The notes beneath the pieces are model-generated. The model did no database searches, had not been told where the DNA came from, and saw only the letters and a program-made list of their open reading frames with translations. From Candidatus Borreliella tachyglossi (GTDB taxonomy: Bacteria > Spirochaetota > Spirochaetia > Borreliales > Borreliaceae), in contig NZ_CP025785.1 of assembly GCF_003076595.1 (NCBI RefSeq), positions 836,398 to 900,397 on the forward strand: a stretch of DNA of 64,000 nt, given 5' to 3'. This document shows, one piece after another, positions 45,296 through 54,142 of this stretch (its first letter is position 1; every line of letters begins with the position of its first letter). The position numbers and the translations under genes were made by a program.

Positions 45296-46359
45296 GAGTA
45301 GATAAACTTTTTGTAAAGAATATATCATTGACTTTTTTGTTTATGAATTTTCTTTTCATGATTTTAATTGTGCTTGGGGATCTATTTGTAAATCTTTTAA
45401 ATTATCTTGAGAATAAGCTTAGCATTGATGATATTGTGTATGTTTATTATCTTTATCTCCCAAAATCTTTCTCAGATGGTGTAGCTTTGTCTTTCCTTTT
45501 TGCTGTTTCTAATCTTATTGGGAACCTTTCTATGAGAAATGAAATAATAGGACTTTTTAGTTGTGGAATTTCTCTTTCTAGAATATTAAAACCAATAATT
45601 ATAATCAGTGTTGTAATATCAATAATTCTCTTTTTTTTTGATAATTATCTAGTCATAGATACTGTTGCTAAAAGAGATGCTTTTCTTAAAAATAGTATAG
45701 GCAGTAAAGGTTCATCGGATAGGACAGTAATTATTAGGGATTTTGCAAGAGAAATTTACAATATTCGGCATTATAATATCGATAATGATTCTATTTCTAA
45801 CTTGATAATTATTTTAAGAGATACTAACGATGCTTTTAAGAAGAGATATGATATAGGTACAGCTGAGTGGATTAATAATCAATGGAAGCTTTATAGTGTG
45901 AGAGAATTTTCTAAGGTAGGAAGAGAGGTTATAGAGAGTTTTCACGAGGTTCTTGATGGTGAGGGAATTGTTAATCTAGAACCTGAATATGTTAAGGTAT
46001 TTATGTTATCTTCAAAAACATTAAATTTCTCAAGACTTATCAGTTGGATTGGATCTCTTAAGAGAGAAAATTTAGATTATTCCGAGGCTTTATTTGATTT
46101 TTTAAATAGAATATTTTTTTCATTTAGATTGATACTTCTTAGTTTTACCGTTGGTTTTATAAGTCTTGCTTTAAGAAAAAATATTTTTATATTTAGTTTA
46201 TTAAACAGCATTGCTTTTGCAGTTGTGTATGTTATTTCAGTTGTGATTTTTAACTTTTTAGCTGATCTTGGATATTTGCCTATAGTAGTTGCGAGTTCAT
46301 TTACCACTGTTTTGTTTCTCGTTATTAATTTTATTATTTATAATTTTGTGCGTAAGTAG
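45292..46359 (+). CDS. lptG: LptG/YjgQ-like permease
   Basis: 355 aa from the ATG at 45292, which overlaps the lptF stop (ATGA). Topology mirrors lptF: N-terminal segments (about residues 12-35, 55-80, 95-120), a periplasmic middle, and three C-terminal helices from about 275. The block LPKSFSDGVALSFLFAVSNLIGNLSMRNEIIGLFSCGIS is the family signature. It would form the heterodimer with LptF; no ATPase gene lies beside it. A remnant of tgt follows directly. Confidence 0.85.
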   Translation: MRVDKLFVKNISLTFLFMNFLFMILIVLGDLFVNLLNYLENKLSIDDIVYVYYLYLPKSFSDGVALSFLFAVSNLIGNLSMRNEIIGLFSCGISLSRILKPIIIISVVISIILFFFDNYLVIDTVAKRDAFLKNSIGSKGSSDRTVIIRDFAREIYNIRHYNIDNDSISNLIIILRDTNDAFKKRYDIGTAEWINNQWKLYSVREFSKVGREVIESFHEVLDGEGIVNLEPEYVKVFMLSSKTLNFSRLISWIGSLKRENLDYSEALFDFLNRIFFSFRLILLSFTVGFISLALRKNIFIFSLLNSIAFAVVYVISVVIFNFLADLGYLPIVVASSFTTVLFLVINFIIYNFVRK

Positions 46360-46377
46360 TAAATCTAAAGAAGGTTT

Positions 46378-46488
46378 ATATTTAATATTGTTAAAAATGA
46401 TAAAGGATCTGTAAGTATGGATGATAACTCTTCAATGTTTAGAGAACTTTATTTGAACGAATGTGATGAAGGCAGGTTTTATGAGTAA
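46378..46488 (+). pseudogene. Deletion scar of tgt (tRNA-guanine/queuine transglycosylase)
   Basis: A continuous 37-codon stretch between lptG and murJ ends in TAA at 46486-46488. It starts with ATA where an ATG is expected, six bases after AAGAAGG, and reads IFNIVKNDKGS, close to the N-terminus of bacterial TGT (M-F-x-I-x-K-N-D-x-x-x). The end, DEGRFYE, resembles the final helix of TGT (E-G-R-F-x-E). The roughly 330 residues between are gone. An internal ATG at 46417 could in principle start a 23-aa peptide, but it has no good ribosome site. The stop overlaps the murJ start. Confidence 0.6.
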
Positions 46489-48001
46489 AGATATTGTTGC
46501 AACAATTGTTGTTATGCTTTCAGTATTTTTTTCACGTGTAATGGGTTTTGTGAAAATAAAGGTATTTTCTTATTATTTTGGGGCAAATCTTGAAACAGAT
46601 ATTTTTAATTATATTTTCAATATTCCAAATAATTTGAGAAAAATTATTTCAGAGGGTGCAATGACTTCAGCTTTTATGCCTGAATTTACGCATGAAAAAA
46701 ATAAGTCTAATAAGCATGCTGTTTCTTTTTTCAGACGAGTTGTTACTTTTAACGTAATAAGTATTAGTCTTATTATTTTCATTATGATTATGTTTTCTAG
46801 GCAGATTATATATTATGTATCTTCTTATAGGAGCAGTGATTTAGAGTTAGCTAGTCATATGTTTAAATATTTAATAGTCTATATACTGCTTATAAGCTTG
46901 GCATCAATATTTGCTGCAGTTCTTAATTCTTATAGGATCTTTTTCATTCCATCCTTTTCACCTATCATACTCTCTATTGGTGTTATATTAAGCATATGTT
47001 TACTTTACAGGCAATATGGAATATATAGTGCGGTTATTGGAGTGGTTGTTGGCGGGATTTTACAATTTCTAGTTCAGCTGATAAATTGTATTTATATTGG
47101 TCTTATATATAGACCAATATTTAGTTTTAATGATTCTGCATTCTTAAGGTTTTTAAAGAGATGGTCGCATATGATTTTATCAGCTTTAATTTCTATCATT
47201 ACACAGCAAATTGCATTTGCGTTAGCGTCAACTTTGGAGGTTGGGAGTATTTCTGTTTTAAGTAATGCAATTGTTTATTATCAACTTCCCGTTGGGATTT
47301 TTTATGTCTCTATTTCTACAGTTATTTTTCCTAAAATGGCTGAGTATGCTGCTTTGGGAGATGGGAAAAAATTAAATGATATTTTAAATCAGGGAATTGA
47401 GATTTTAATTTTTCTGTTGGTTCCAATTTCATTTTTAATGTATATTTGGGCTGAGCCTATTTTAAATTTATTACTTACAGGGGGTAAATTTTCCGTGTAT
47501 GATACACAAAGAACTGTTAGCGTACTGCAATATTATTTAATTGGATTGACATTCTCTTCGATTTTTGGATTTTTTCAAAAGTATTATTTTTCTATTCGTG
47601 ATTCAAGAACCCCTCTTTACTTTAATTTTCTATTTTCTATAATTGATATTGCAATTTCAGTTTTTGGACTTAGATCTTATAAGGTAGACATTATGCCGAT
47701 TGCACAATCAACTTCGTTTGCCTTGTGTGTGGGTATTATCTATCTCAATGGGTTCAAAAATGGGATGAGACTTGAATTTTTTAGAGCTTTAGTAGCTTTT
47801 GGAAAATCATGTATTTCTCTTATTCCGCTATATTTAGTTTATATGATTTTTAAGAGCTTAAGATGGGATATAGGGTTTAGTTTTAATAATTTTTATCTAT
47901 TAAGTTTTGCAGGCTTTATTAGTATTGTTATTTTAATGGCGTGTTATTATTTACTTGGAGTTAGTAAGTTTTTTAAGTTTATTGATAGGAAGATTATATG
48001 A
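46481..48001 (+). CDS. murJ: Lipid II flippase MurJ (MviN)
   Basis: 506 aa from the ATG at 46481 (MSKDIVATIVVMLSVFFSRVMGF), with AAGGCAGG upstream; a start 18 bases earlier is possible. About 14 membrane segments. SRVMGFVKIKVFSYYFG and NIPNNLRKIISEGAMTSAFMPEF are the MurJ N-terminal signature with the essential Arg and Glu residues, and PVGIFYVSISTVIFPKMAE is also typical. It flips the peptidoglycan precursor lipid II. Its stop overlaps the next start (ATGA). Confidence 0.95.
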   Translation: MSKDIVATIVVMLSVFFSRVMGFVKIKVFSYYFGANLETDIFNYIFNIPNNLRKIISEGAMTSAFMPEFTHEKNKSNKHAVSFFRRVVTFNVISISLIIFIMIMFSRQIIYYVSSYRSSDLELASHMFKYLIVYILLISLASIFAAVLNSYRIFFIPSFSPIILSIGVILSICLLYRQYGIYSAVIGVVVGGILQFLVQLINCIYIGLIYRPIFSFNDSAFLRFLKRWSHMILSALISIITQQIAFALASTLEVGSISVLSNAIVYYQLPVGIFYVSISTVIFPKMAEYAALGDGKKLNDILNQGIEILIFLLVPISFLMYIWAEPILNLLLTGGKFSVYDTQRTVSVLQYYLIGLTFSSIFGFFQKYYFSIRDSRTPLYFNFLFSIIDIAISVFGLRSYKVDIMPIAQSTSFALCVGIIYLNGFKNGMRLEFFRALVAFGKSCISLIPLYLVYMIFKSLRWDIGFSFNNFYLLSFAGFISIVILMACYYLLGVSKFFKFIDRKII

Positions 48002-49425
48002 GGTATTTGGGATTTATTCTTTTATTTTTTATTGTATTTGATGTTTTTTCTGTAAAGGCTCCAATATTACCAACTGAGCCTTTAGCACCGGTGGCACCTG
48101 AATTTGGAACTGATAAGGAAATAAATGAAAACACTTTTGAGAGTAATTTTACTAAAAATTCTGATATTAAAGATATTAATTTGAATGTTAAGCAAGTAAA
48201 TGATGCTATTTCTTATGGTCTTGATGTTCAAGTTATTGAAATTGTTAAGAGGCTTAAAAAATCAGGTGATGGGGAATACAATGCTTTGCTTGAGAAGAGA
48301 TTACAGAAAACTTTTAATGTTGAACTTAAGCGTGAGATTCTTGATTTGTTTTTATCGCTTAAATACGTAGGTGGAGTTAATGTTGCTAATTATATCCTTG
48401 ATAATTACGAGATCAAGAGATATCCTAACAATTTGATTAATACAGCAATTTTATACCTTAAAGAACTTGGTAGGAGGGATTTCTTACAGAAAACTCTCAT
48501 TGATATTCTTGAGAATAAGGAGGGCAATATTGTAGCTACAGCTGCGTATTATCTTGGTGAGCTATCTTCTATTCAGTATGCAAAGAATATGATCGATATT
48601 TATGATAAATACTCTGGTAATGATGGAGTTAAATCTGCGATACTTATTGCTCTTGGCAAATCTAATGCTATTGAATACGAAAATAAGATTTATGAGATTT
48701 CGCTAGATAATTATGAGAATCCGGCAATTAAAGCTGCCGCAATAAGGGCATTATCATATCTTGTTCCTGAAAAAATAACAGCGAATGCCGATTTGTATCT
48801 ACAAGACAATAATAATAATTCCAATATTAAAATTGCTCTTATTGAAGCACTTTCAAGAGATGTATCTTTACAGTCAAAAGAGATTTTGCAGGACTTTTTA
48901 AGAGATTCTGATGATAATATTAGAGTTAAAGCCATCAATGCTATTCAGGGTCATAGAGACACTATTTCAAAAGAGGTACTAATTTATAAAATTAAAAGTG
49001 ATCCTTCTTTGAAGGTCAGAGAAGTATCTGGCAAAGCATTAATAGATATGGGTTCCGGTTATGAGGAGATAAAAAATATAATACTTAACCCTACCACTGA
49101 AAATAATTTTAAGCTTACCATGTTTAGGCATCTTTTAGATAAAGATGTGAGTTCTGCACGATTGATTGCTTTAGAACTTTTGAGAATAGAGAATATTCAT
49201 AAACCCTCAAAGGTTTTAACAGATGTTGCTATGCTTCTTGCTGCTCGGAAGGGTAATTTTGATGATTTTTATTCTAAGATTATTAGTAGTCGAAATGTTG
49301 ATTTAAGGAATCTTGCAATTAAGGGAGCTGTTTATAATAAATCCACGGCACTCTCAAGTAGGCTTAAAGAGATAAAGAAGACAACTAGTTCAGAATATTT
49401 AAGAGGTCTTTTAACAGATTACTGA
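47998..49425 (+). CDS. Secreted HEAT-repeat-like protein
   Basis: 475 aa with a signal peptide (LGFILLFFIVFDVFS) and a Pro-rich start of the mature protein (APILPTEPLAPVAPE). Residues about 100-470 contain repeated pairs of helices with the pattern A-x-x-A-L-G or IRVKAINAI (for example NPAIKAAAIRALSYL, NIRVKAINAIQG, SLKVREVSGKALIDMG), typical of HEAT/armadillo scaffolds. No enzyme motif is seen. Translationally coupled to murJ. It meets coaBC tail to tail with a 7-base overlap. Confidence 0.7.
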   Translation: MRYLGFILLFFIVFDVFSVKAPILPTEPLAPVAPEFGTDKEINENTFESNFTKNSDIKDINLNVKQVNDAISYGLDVQVIEIVKRLKKSGDGEYNALLEKRLQKTFNVELKREILDLFLSLKYVGGVNVANYILDNYEIKRYPNNLINTAILYLKELGRRDFLQKTLIDILENKEGNIVATAAYYLGELSSIQYAKNMIDIYDKYSGNDGVKSAILIALGKSNAIEYENKIYEISLDNYENPAIKAAAIRALSYLVPEKITANADLYLQDNNNNSNIKIALIEALSRDVSLQSKEILQDFLRDSDDNIRVKAINAIQGHRDTISKEVLIYKIKSDPSLKVREVSGKALIDMGSGYEEIKNIILNPTTENNFKLTMFRHLLDKDVSSARLIALELLRIENIHKPSKVLTDVAMLLAARKGNFDDFYSKIISSRNVDLRNLAIKGAVYNKSTALSSRLKEIKKTTSSEYLRGLLTDY

Positions 49426-50594
49426 TATAGTATTTTTAAAATCTCCGTTGCCACATCTTTTTTTGGCATCTCAGGAAGTTCTTGTACGCTATTTTTGTCT
49501 ATTATGTAAATTTTATTTAAGCTTGAACTAAAATATTTTATGTCATTTGCAATAATATAATCTAAGTTTTTTGTTTTTAGCTTTTCTTTTGCCTGTTCTA
49601 TTAGGGTTTCAGAGTCTTGAGCACAAAATCCAATAATAACTTGATCTTTAGTCTTATTTTGACCCATGTATTTTATTATATCTGGATTTTTAATAAGCTT
49701 AATATTCAGGGTTTTTATGTCGTTTTTATTGATTTTGGTTGCATAAATTTTTTCAGGTCTAAAATCAGCAACAGCGGCAGCACCAATTACTGCATCAAAT
49801 TCTTGGTATATTTTTATTGCTTGCTTATGCATCTCTGCCGCTGTCTTTATTCTAATAACATTGATTCCATCAGGTGTTTTTTCATTGCTGGGACCTGTAA
49901 TGATTGTTATATCAGCACCAAGGTTTTTTGCTTCAATTCCTAAACTGAATCCCATTTGGCCTGTTGATTTATTTGAAAAGTAACGAATTGGATCTAATGC
50001 TTCTTCAGTTCTAGAGGCAGTTATTAGTATTTTTTTGTTTATTAAGGGTAATTTTGGCTCTAGGTCGTTTAATATTATTTTTAAAATATCATCTTCATTC
50101 TTAAGGCGGCCAATAGCATTTGAAGAACATGCTAAAAATCCTTCATCGGGTTCAATGAATTTATAATTGTATTTTTTAAGCTTTGTAATGTTCTCTTCTA
50201 GAATGGGATTTTGATACATTATGTTGTTCATTGCTACTGCAAAATATGTAGGAGCTACACTTGCAGATATTATTGTGCTTAAAGCATCATCAGCAATGCC
50301 TGATGCAATTTTAGAAATAATATTGTATGTCGCTGGAATAACTAATATTAAATTTGCCCATCTTGCTAGATTTATGTGTTCTACTTCTTCATGAGCTGTA
50401 TTCCAGAGATCTTTAACTACGCTATTCTTAGAAACAGTTTCTAGTGTTAGTGGAGTAATGAATTTAGTTGCATTTTCTGTCATTATTACTTTGACGTTAT
50501 ATCCCATCTTTACTAGACTTGAGATAATGTAAGCTGACTTATAAGCTGCAATGCCACCACATACACCTATCAATATATTTTTATCTTTGTTCAT
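49419..50594 (-). CDS. coaBC: Bifunctional phosphopantothenoylcysteine decarboxylase/synthetase CoaBC
   Basis: 391 aa from the ATG at 50594, giving MNKDKNILIGVCGGIAAYKS; ATGs further upstream (50609 and beyond) lack ribosome sites and homology. CoaC part: flavin-binding NILIGVCGGIAAYKSA, AMNNIMYQNP, and the active Cys in GFLACSSNAIGR. CoaB part from about residue 185: ILITASRTEEALDPIRYFSNKSTGQMG with the dimerisation and nucleotide-binding blocks. Together with panF it completes a pantothenate-uptake to CoA route. Confidence 0.93.
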   Translation of the reverse strand: MNKDKNILIGVCGGIAAYKSAYIISSLVKMGYNVKVIMTENATKFITPLTLETVSKNSVVKDLWNTAHEEVEHINLARWANLILVIPATYNIISKIASGIADDALSTIISASVAPTYFAVAMNNIMYQNPILEENITKLKKYNYKFIEPDEGFLACSSNAIGRLKNEDDILKIILNDLEPKLPLINKKILITASRTEEALDPIRYFSNKSTGQMGFSLGIEAKNLGADITIITGPSNEKTPDGINVIRIKTAAEMHKQAIKIYQEFDAVIGAAAVADFRPEKIYATKINKNDIKTLNIKLIKNPDIIKYMGQNKTKDQVIIGFCAQDSETLIEQAKEKLKTKNLDYIIANDIKYFSSSLNKIYIIDKNSVQELPEMPKKDVATEILKILYQ

Positions 50595-50650
50595 GTTGAT
50601 TACATGCATTATTATATAATTATATTTAATATTTTCAAAAGGATTTTTGA

Positions 50651-50845
50651 GTGAAAAATAAGTTATTATTTTCAAGTGTAATATATTTTTTTCTGTTTAT
50701 CTGGTGGTTTTTTTCATCTTATTTTGCATCTTACGGTATTACTATATTTAGTATGCCTCTTTGGTTTTTTTTATCATGTATCTTGTTTTCTATTTTAAGT
50801 TTGTTATTAGTTTGTATTTTTGTGATTTTTTTGAAGAATGACTAG
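50651..50845 (+). CDS. YhdT-like small membrane protein
   Basis: 64 aa, GTG start behind AAGGA. Two membrane segments (about residues 7-28 and 34-60) with WWFFSSYFASYG between, the DUF997/YhdT pattern. YhdT genes precede panF in many bacteria, and here the 3' end overlaps panF by eight bases, which supports a role with the pantothenate symporter. Confidence 0.75.
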   Translation: MKNKLLFSSVIYFFLFIWWFFSSYFASYGITIFSMPLWFFLSCILFSILSLLLVCIFVIFLKND

Positions 50846-52256
50846 AGGTTTTTTTTTATTTTTTATACTTTTGATTCTATATTGTGTTTTTGGTATTTTT
50901 TTAAAAAAAAAGAAGGAAGGAATTTTATTTTTGCATCATTATTTTCTTGCAAATCAAAATTTAAATATTTTTGTAATGGCATTAGTTGTTGCTTCTAGTT
51001 ATATTAGTGCTAGTAGTTTTATTTCAGGACCTTCGGCTGTTTATAAGTATGGATTATCTTTTATATTCTTGGCGGTTATTCAAATTCCTACAAGTTTAAT
51101 TTCATTCATTATTGTTGGTGAGAGATTGAATACAGAGTCCAGGAAAATTCATGCAATCAATATTATTGATTATATTAGACATAGATATGCTAGTCATTCT
51201 TTAGCGCTTATGAGCAGTGTTGTAATGATTTTTTTCTCGCTGTTCTTAATATCGTCTCAACTCATGGGAGGTGCTAAACTTTTAGAGGTATTTTTTAAAG
51301 TTGATTATAGAGATTCTCTTGTGTTTTTCTCCTTATTTATTTTTTTATATGTTTGTTTGGGAGGGTTTAAGATGATAGCGTATATGAATTTAATTCAAGG
51401 AATTTTTATGATTATAGCATCTATGATTTTATTCTCAAGGTTGATTGATTTGGGTGGCGGAATTAGTAATATCTTTAAGATGGCGAAACTGAATCTTAGG
51501 AGTGATTTACTTTTACCATATAAATTGGATTTAAAAATTGAATATATAATTTCTTTTTGGATATTAATAGGGGTTGGAGCATTGGGGGTACCACAATTTG
51601 TTAATAACTTTATAGCATTTAAAGATAAAAGAGCTATTCGGTTGTCTCTTCCTATTTCTATTTTTGTAATAGGATTTTTAGTTCTTATTATGCATTTAAT
51701 AGGATTTTTCTCTCTTGTGATTTTTCCTAATTTTGAACCAAATGATAAAGTTATTTTGAACGTAGCCTTAGAGGTATTAAGTTCTGGGGTATTTATATTA
51801 TTTTTTGTAGGGCTTTTATCCGCAATAATGTCTACAATAGATTCAGGATTTTTGTTGCTCTCGTCGATTTGGGTAAAAACACTGTTGGCATTAAATGAGA
51901 ATATTGAGACTAGGTTTGGAATTAATAAGATTACTATTATTTCTAATGTTTGTTTTATTTTAATAATAGTTTTTATATCTTTAAATCCACCTGATTTTTT
52001 ACTTTTTTTAAATATTTTTGCAATTGGAGCTTTGGAAGTTTCATTCTTTTCTATTATTGTCTTTGGACTCTATTTTGATTTTGTAAGCAAAATAGCGGCT
52101 TTTATTTCACAAATTTTGGGACTTTTAAGTTATTTGAGTATAATCCTTTATAAAATAGATAGTTATTCTTTTCACCCCGTTGTACCATCACTTTTTATCT
52201 CTGTGTGTTCATTTTTGATAGTGAATTTTATTTGTAATAAATATAGTAAAATTTAG
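50838..52256 (+). CDS. panF: Sodium/pantothenate symporter (SSS family)
   Basis: 472 aa with about 13 membrane segments. The N-terminal YFLANQNLNIFVMALVVASSYISASSFISGPSAVYKYGLS is typical of the solute:sodium symporter family and close to PanF; a later ALLSAIMSTIDSGFLLLSS analog (GLLSAIMSTIDSGFLLLSS) carries the sodium-site Ser/Asp. Together with coaBC and yhdT in divergent arrangement, pantothenate is the likely substrate. Confidence 0.88.
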   Translation: MTRGFFLFFILLILYCVFGIFLKKKKEGILFLHHYFLANQNLNIFVMALVVASSYISASSFISGPSAVYKYGLSFIFLAVIQIPTSLISFIIVGERLNTESRKIHAINIIDYIRHRYASHSLALMSSVVMIFFSLFLISSQLMGGAKLLEVFFKVDYRDSLVFFSLFIFLYVCLGGFKMIAYMNLIQGIFMIIASMILFSRLIDLGGGISNIFKMAKLNLRSDLLLPYKLDLKIEYIISFWILIGVGALGVPQFVNNFIAFKDKRAIRLSLPISIFVIGFLVLIMHLIGFFSLVIFPNFEPNDKVILNVALEVLSSGVFILFFVGLLSAIMSTIDSGFLLLSSIWVKTLLALNENIETRFGINKITIISNVCFILIIVFISLNPPDFLLFLNIFAIGALEVSFFSIIVFGLYFDFVSKIAAFISQILGLLSYLSIILYKIDSYSFHPVVPSLFISVCSFLIVNFICNKYSKI

Positions 52257-52260
52257 TTTT

Positions 52261-53226
52261 ATGGCATCTCTTAATACTAAAAATGTGAATAAGTATAGTG
52301 TAGTTAATGTTCTAGGGAATGATGATGGTAAAAGACTTGATTCAGTATTAATAAAGTTTCTAAAATTTCCTAAATCTAAAGTAATAAAACATATTAGAAA
52401 TGGAGATATTCTTTTAAATAATTTAAAGGTTCCTTTTTCTCATAGAGTTTCTAATGGTGATGAAATTTACTTGTATAAGCCCTTAATGCAAGGTGTAAGC
52501 TTTGGTTTAAAGAAAGTTGAGACTAAAGATAGTGCTATATTAAAAGATATTAGAGATAGGATAATTTATGAAGATAAGGATTTGCTTGTAATTAACAAAA
52601 TGAGAGGAATCTTGGTTCATGGAGATAAATGTTCACTTGATGATATGATTAATACTTATCTTTTGAATCAAAATCTTAAGTCTCTTAGCTTTAAGCCTTC
52701 AGCTGTTCATAGACTTGATAGAAATACTTCAGGGCTTGTTATCTTTGCAAAAAACATAGATTCTGCAAGGATTTTAAGCAGAGCATTTAGTAGTGGTAGT
52801 GTTACTAAGAAGTATCTAGCTTTACTTGATGGTGAGATTAGAACACCTTTAACTTATAAGAATTTTTTATATAGAGATCATAGAATGAGAAGAACTTTAG
52901 TTACTGATAATATTTATAAATTTAATGCTATAACTTATGTTAAGCCAATTTTAACTTCTAAATTTTCTACTCTTGCGGAAGTTTCAATTAAGACGGGGTT
53001 TACCCACCAAATACGAGCTCAATGTGCTTTTAATAACCACGCTTTAATTAATGATAGGAAATATGAATCTAAATTTAGAAAAACCAATTACTTTTTACAT
53101 TCTTTTTTGATAAAATTTAATGAGTCTTTATTTTTGAAAAATGAATTTTTTGTTGAACCTAGTTCAGATTTTTTAAAGCAGATAAGTAATGTTTTTAGTA
53201 TATATGAGTTTAAAGGGTTTATTTAG
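52261..53226 (+). CDS. RluA-family 23S rRNA pseudouridine synthase
   Basis: 321 aa. An N-terminal S4 RNA-binding domain (about residues 20-75, GKRLDSVLIKFLKFPKSKVIKHIRNGDILLNN) precedes the catalytic domain with HRLDRNTSGLVIFAK (catalytic Asp about residue 155). The combination fits RluC/RluD. The IVxKP motif is replaced by LLVINKMRGILVH. Target uridines cannot be assigned from sequence. It overlaps the following gene by 38 bases. Confidence 0.88.
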   Translation: MASLNTKNVNKYSVVNVLGNDDGKRLDSVLIKFLKFPKSKVIKHIRNGDILLNNLKVPFSHRVSNGDEIYLYKPLMQGVSFGLKKVETKDSAILKDIRDRIIYEDKDLLVINKMRGILVHGDKCSLDDMINTYLLNQNLKSLSFKPSAVHRLDRNTSGLVIFAKNIDSARILSRAFSSGSVTKKYLALLDGEIRTPLTYKNFLYRDHRMRRTLVTDNIYKFNAITYVKPILTSKFSTLAEVSIKTGFTHQIRAQCAFNNHALINDRKYESKFRKTNYFLHSFLIKFNESLFLKNEFFVEPSSDFLKQISNVFSIYEFKGFI

Positions 53227-54142
53227 TAAATTAACATTTCGAAATGTTGTAGACACGATTAAAGAGATTTCAATTGAGATTAAGCATAAGTTTGTAAAGA
53301 TTAGGGTATATGCTTTAGTGGGTGCAGCTGGTACTGGGAAAAGCTTTAGGTCTCATTTGATAGCGGATAAATATGCTATTCCTTTAATAATTGATGATGG
53401 TGTTTTAATAAAAAATATGAAAATTATTGCTGGGAGCTCTGCTAAATTTGAGGAGCATCTATTTGATGCAATAAGACGTTCTCTTTTTGAAGACGATGCT
53501 CATAAAAATGAAATGATTGAAGCTCTTCGCAGAGAAGATTTCAGCAAGATATTAATATTGGGAACAAGTGTTCGAATGATAGACAAAATAACAACTAAAC
53601 TTTGCTTGCCTAGTTATTTTAAGATTATTTATATAACAGATATTTCTACTAAGCAGGAAATGGAAAAGGCTAAAGTTTCAAGACAAATGGGTGAGCATGT
53701 TGTACCAGCAGCAGCCTTTGAAATAACATCTGTGAAGCCAAATCTATTCTTAGATTCAATTCGAGTTTTTTTCAAAAGTAAATGGGTTTTTTCAAAAAAG
53801 AAAAACTATGTTCGTTCTGTTGTAAAGCCTCATTTTCATGAAGAAGGGGTTTTATCTGTTTCTAAGAATGCTGTAAGACAAATTATTGAACATTGTGTTT
53901 CTGAATATAATAGAGATTATATTGTTTATAGCTTAAAAATTAAGAAACATAAAGCCAGTTATTCTTTTAAGCTTTTCTTAGATATTCCACTTGGAAATAA
54001 CTTGCTTAATAATGCAGAAATGCTTAGGAGTTATATTATTGGGAATGTACTCAAATATACGATAATCAATATATCTACTATTGATATCATCATACATAAA
54101 TTTTATGACAAAAAAGGTGATTTTAAAGAAGATGAATATTGA
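53189..54142 (+). CDS. P-loop ATPase with C-terminal Asp23/Gls24-like region
   Basis: 317 aa from the ATG at 53189; an ATG at 53204 is also possible and neither has a strong ribosome site. The P-loop GAAGTGKSFRSH is at about residues 46-57, followed by a kinase-like core (LIIDDGVLI, ILILGTSVRMIDKI). The last 100 residues (GVLSVSKNAVRQIIEHCVSE ... FLDIPLGNNLLNNAEMLRSYI) follow the strand-helix pattern of Asp23 (DUF322) proteins. I do not know its function. It is fixed between a pseudouridine synthase and murC, overlapping both. Confidence 0.6.
   Translation: MFLVYMSLKGLFSKLTFRNVVDTIKEISIEIKHKFVKIRVYALVGAAGTGKSFRSHLIADKYAIPLIIDDGVLIKNMKIIAGSSAKFEEHLFDAIRRSLFEDDAHKNEMIEALRREDFSKILILGTSVRMIDKITTKLCLPSYFKIIYITDISTKQEMEKAKVSRQMGEHVVPAAAFEITSVKPNLFLDSIRVFFKSKWVFSKKKNYVRSVVKPHFHEEGVLSVSKNAVRQIIEHCVSEYNRDYIVYSLKIKKHKASYSFKLFLDIPLGNNLLNNAEMLRSYIIGNVLKYTIINISTIDIIIHKFYDKKGDFKEDEY

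Noticed and set aside
46417-46488. A 23-codon small peptide gene before murJ
   Set aside because: No proper ribosome site, and the frame continues upstream into sequence resembling TGT; better explained as a deletion scar.
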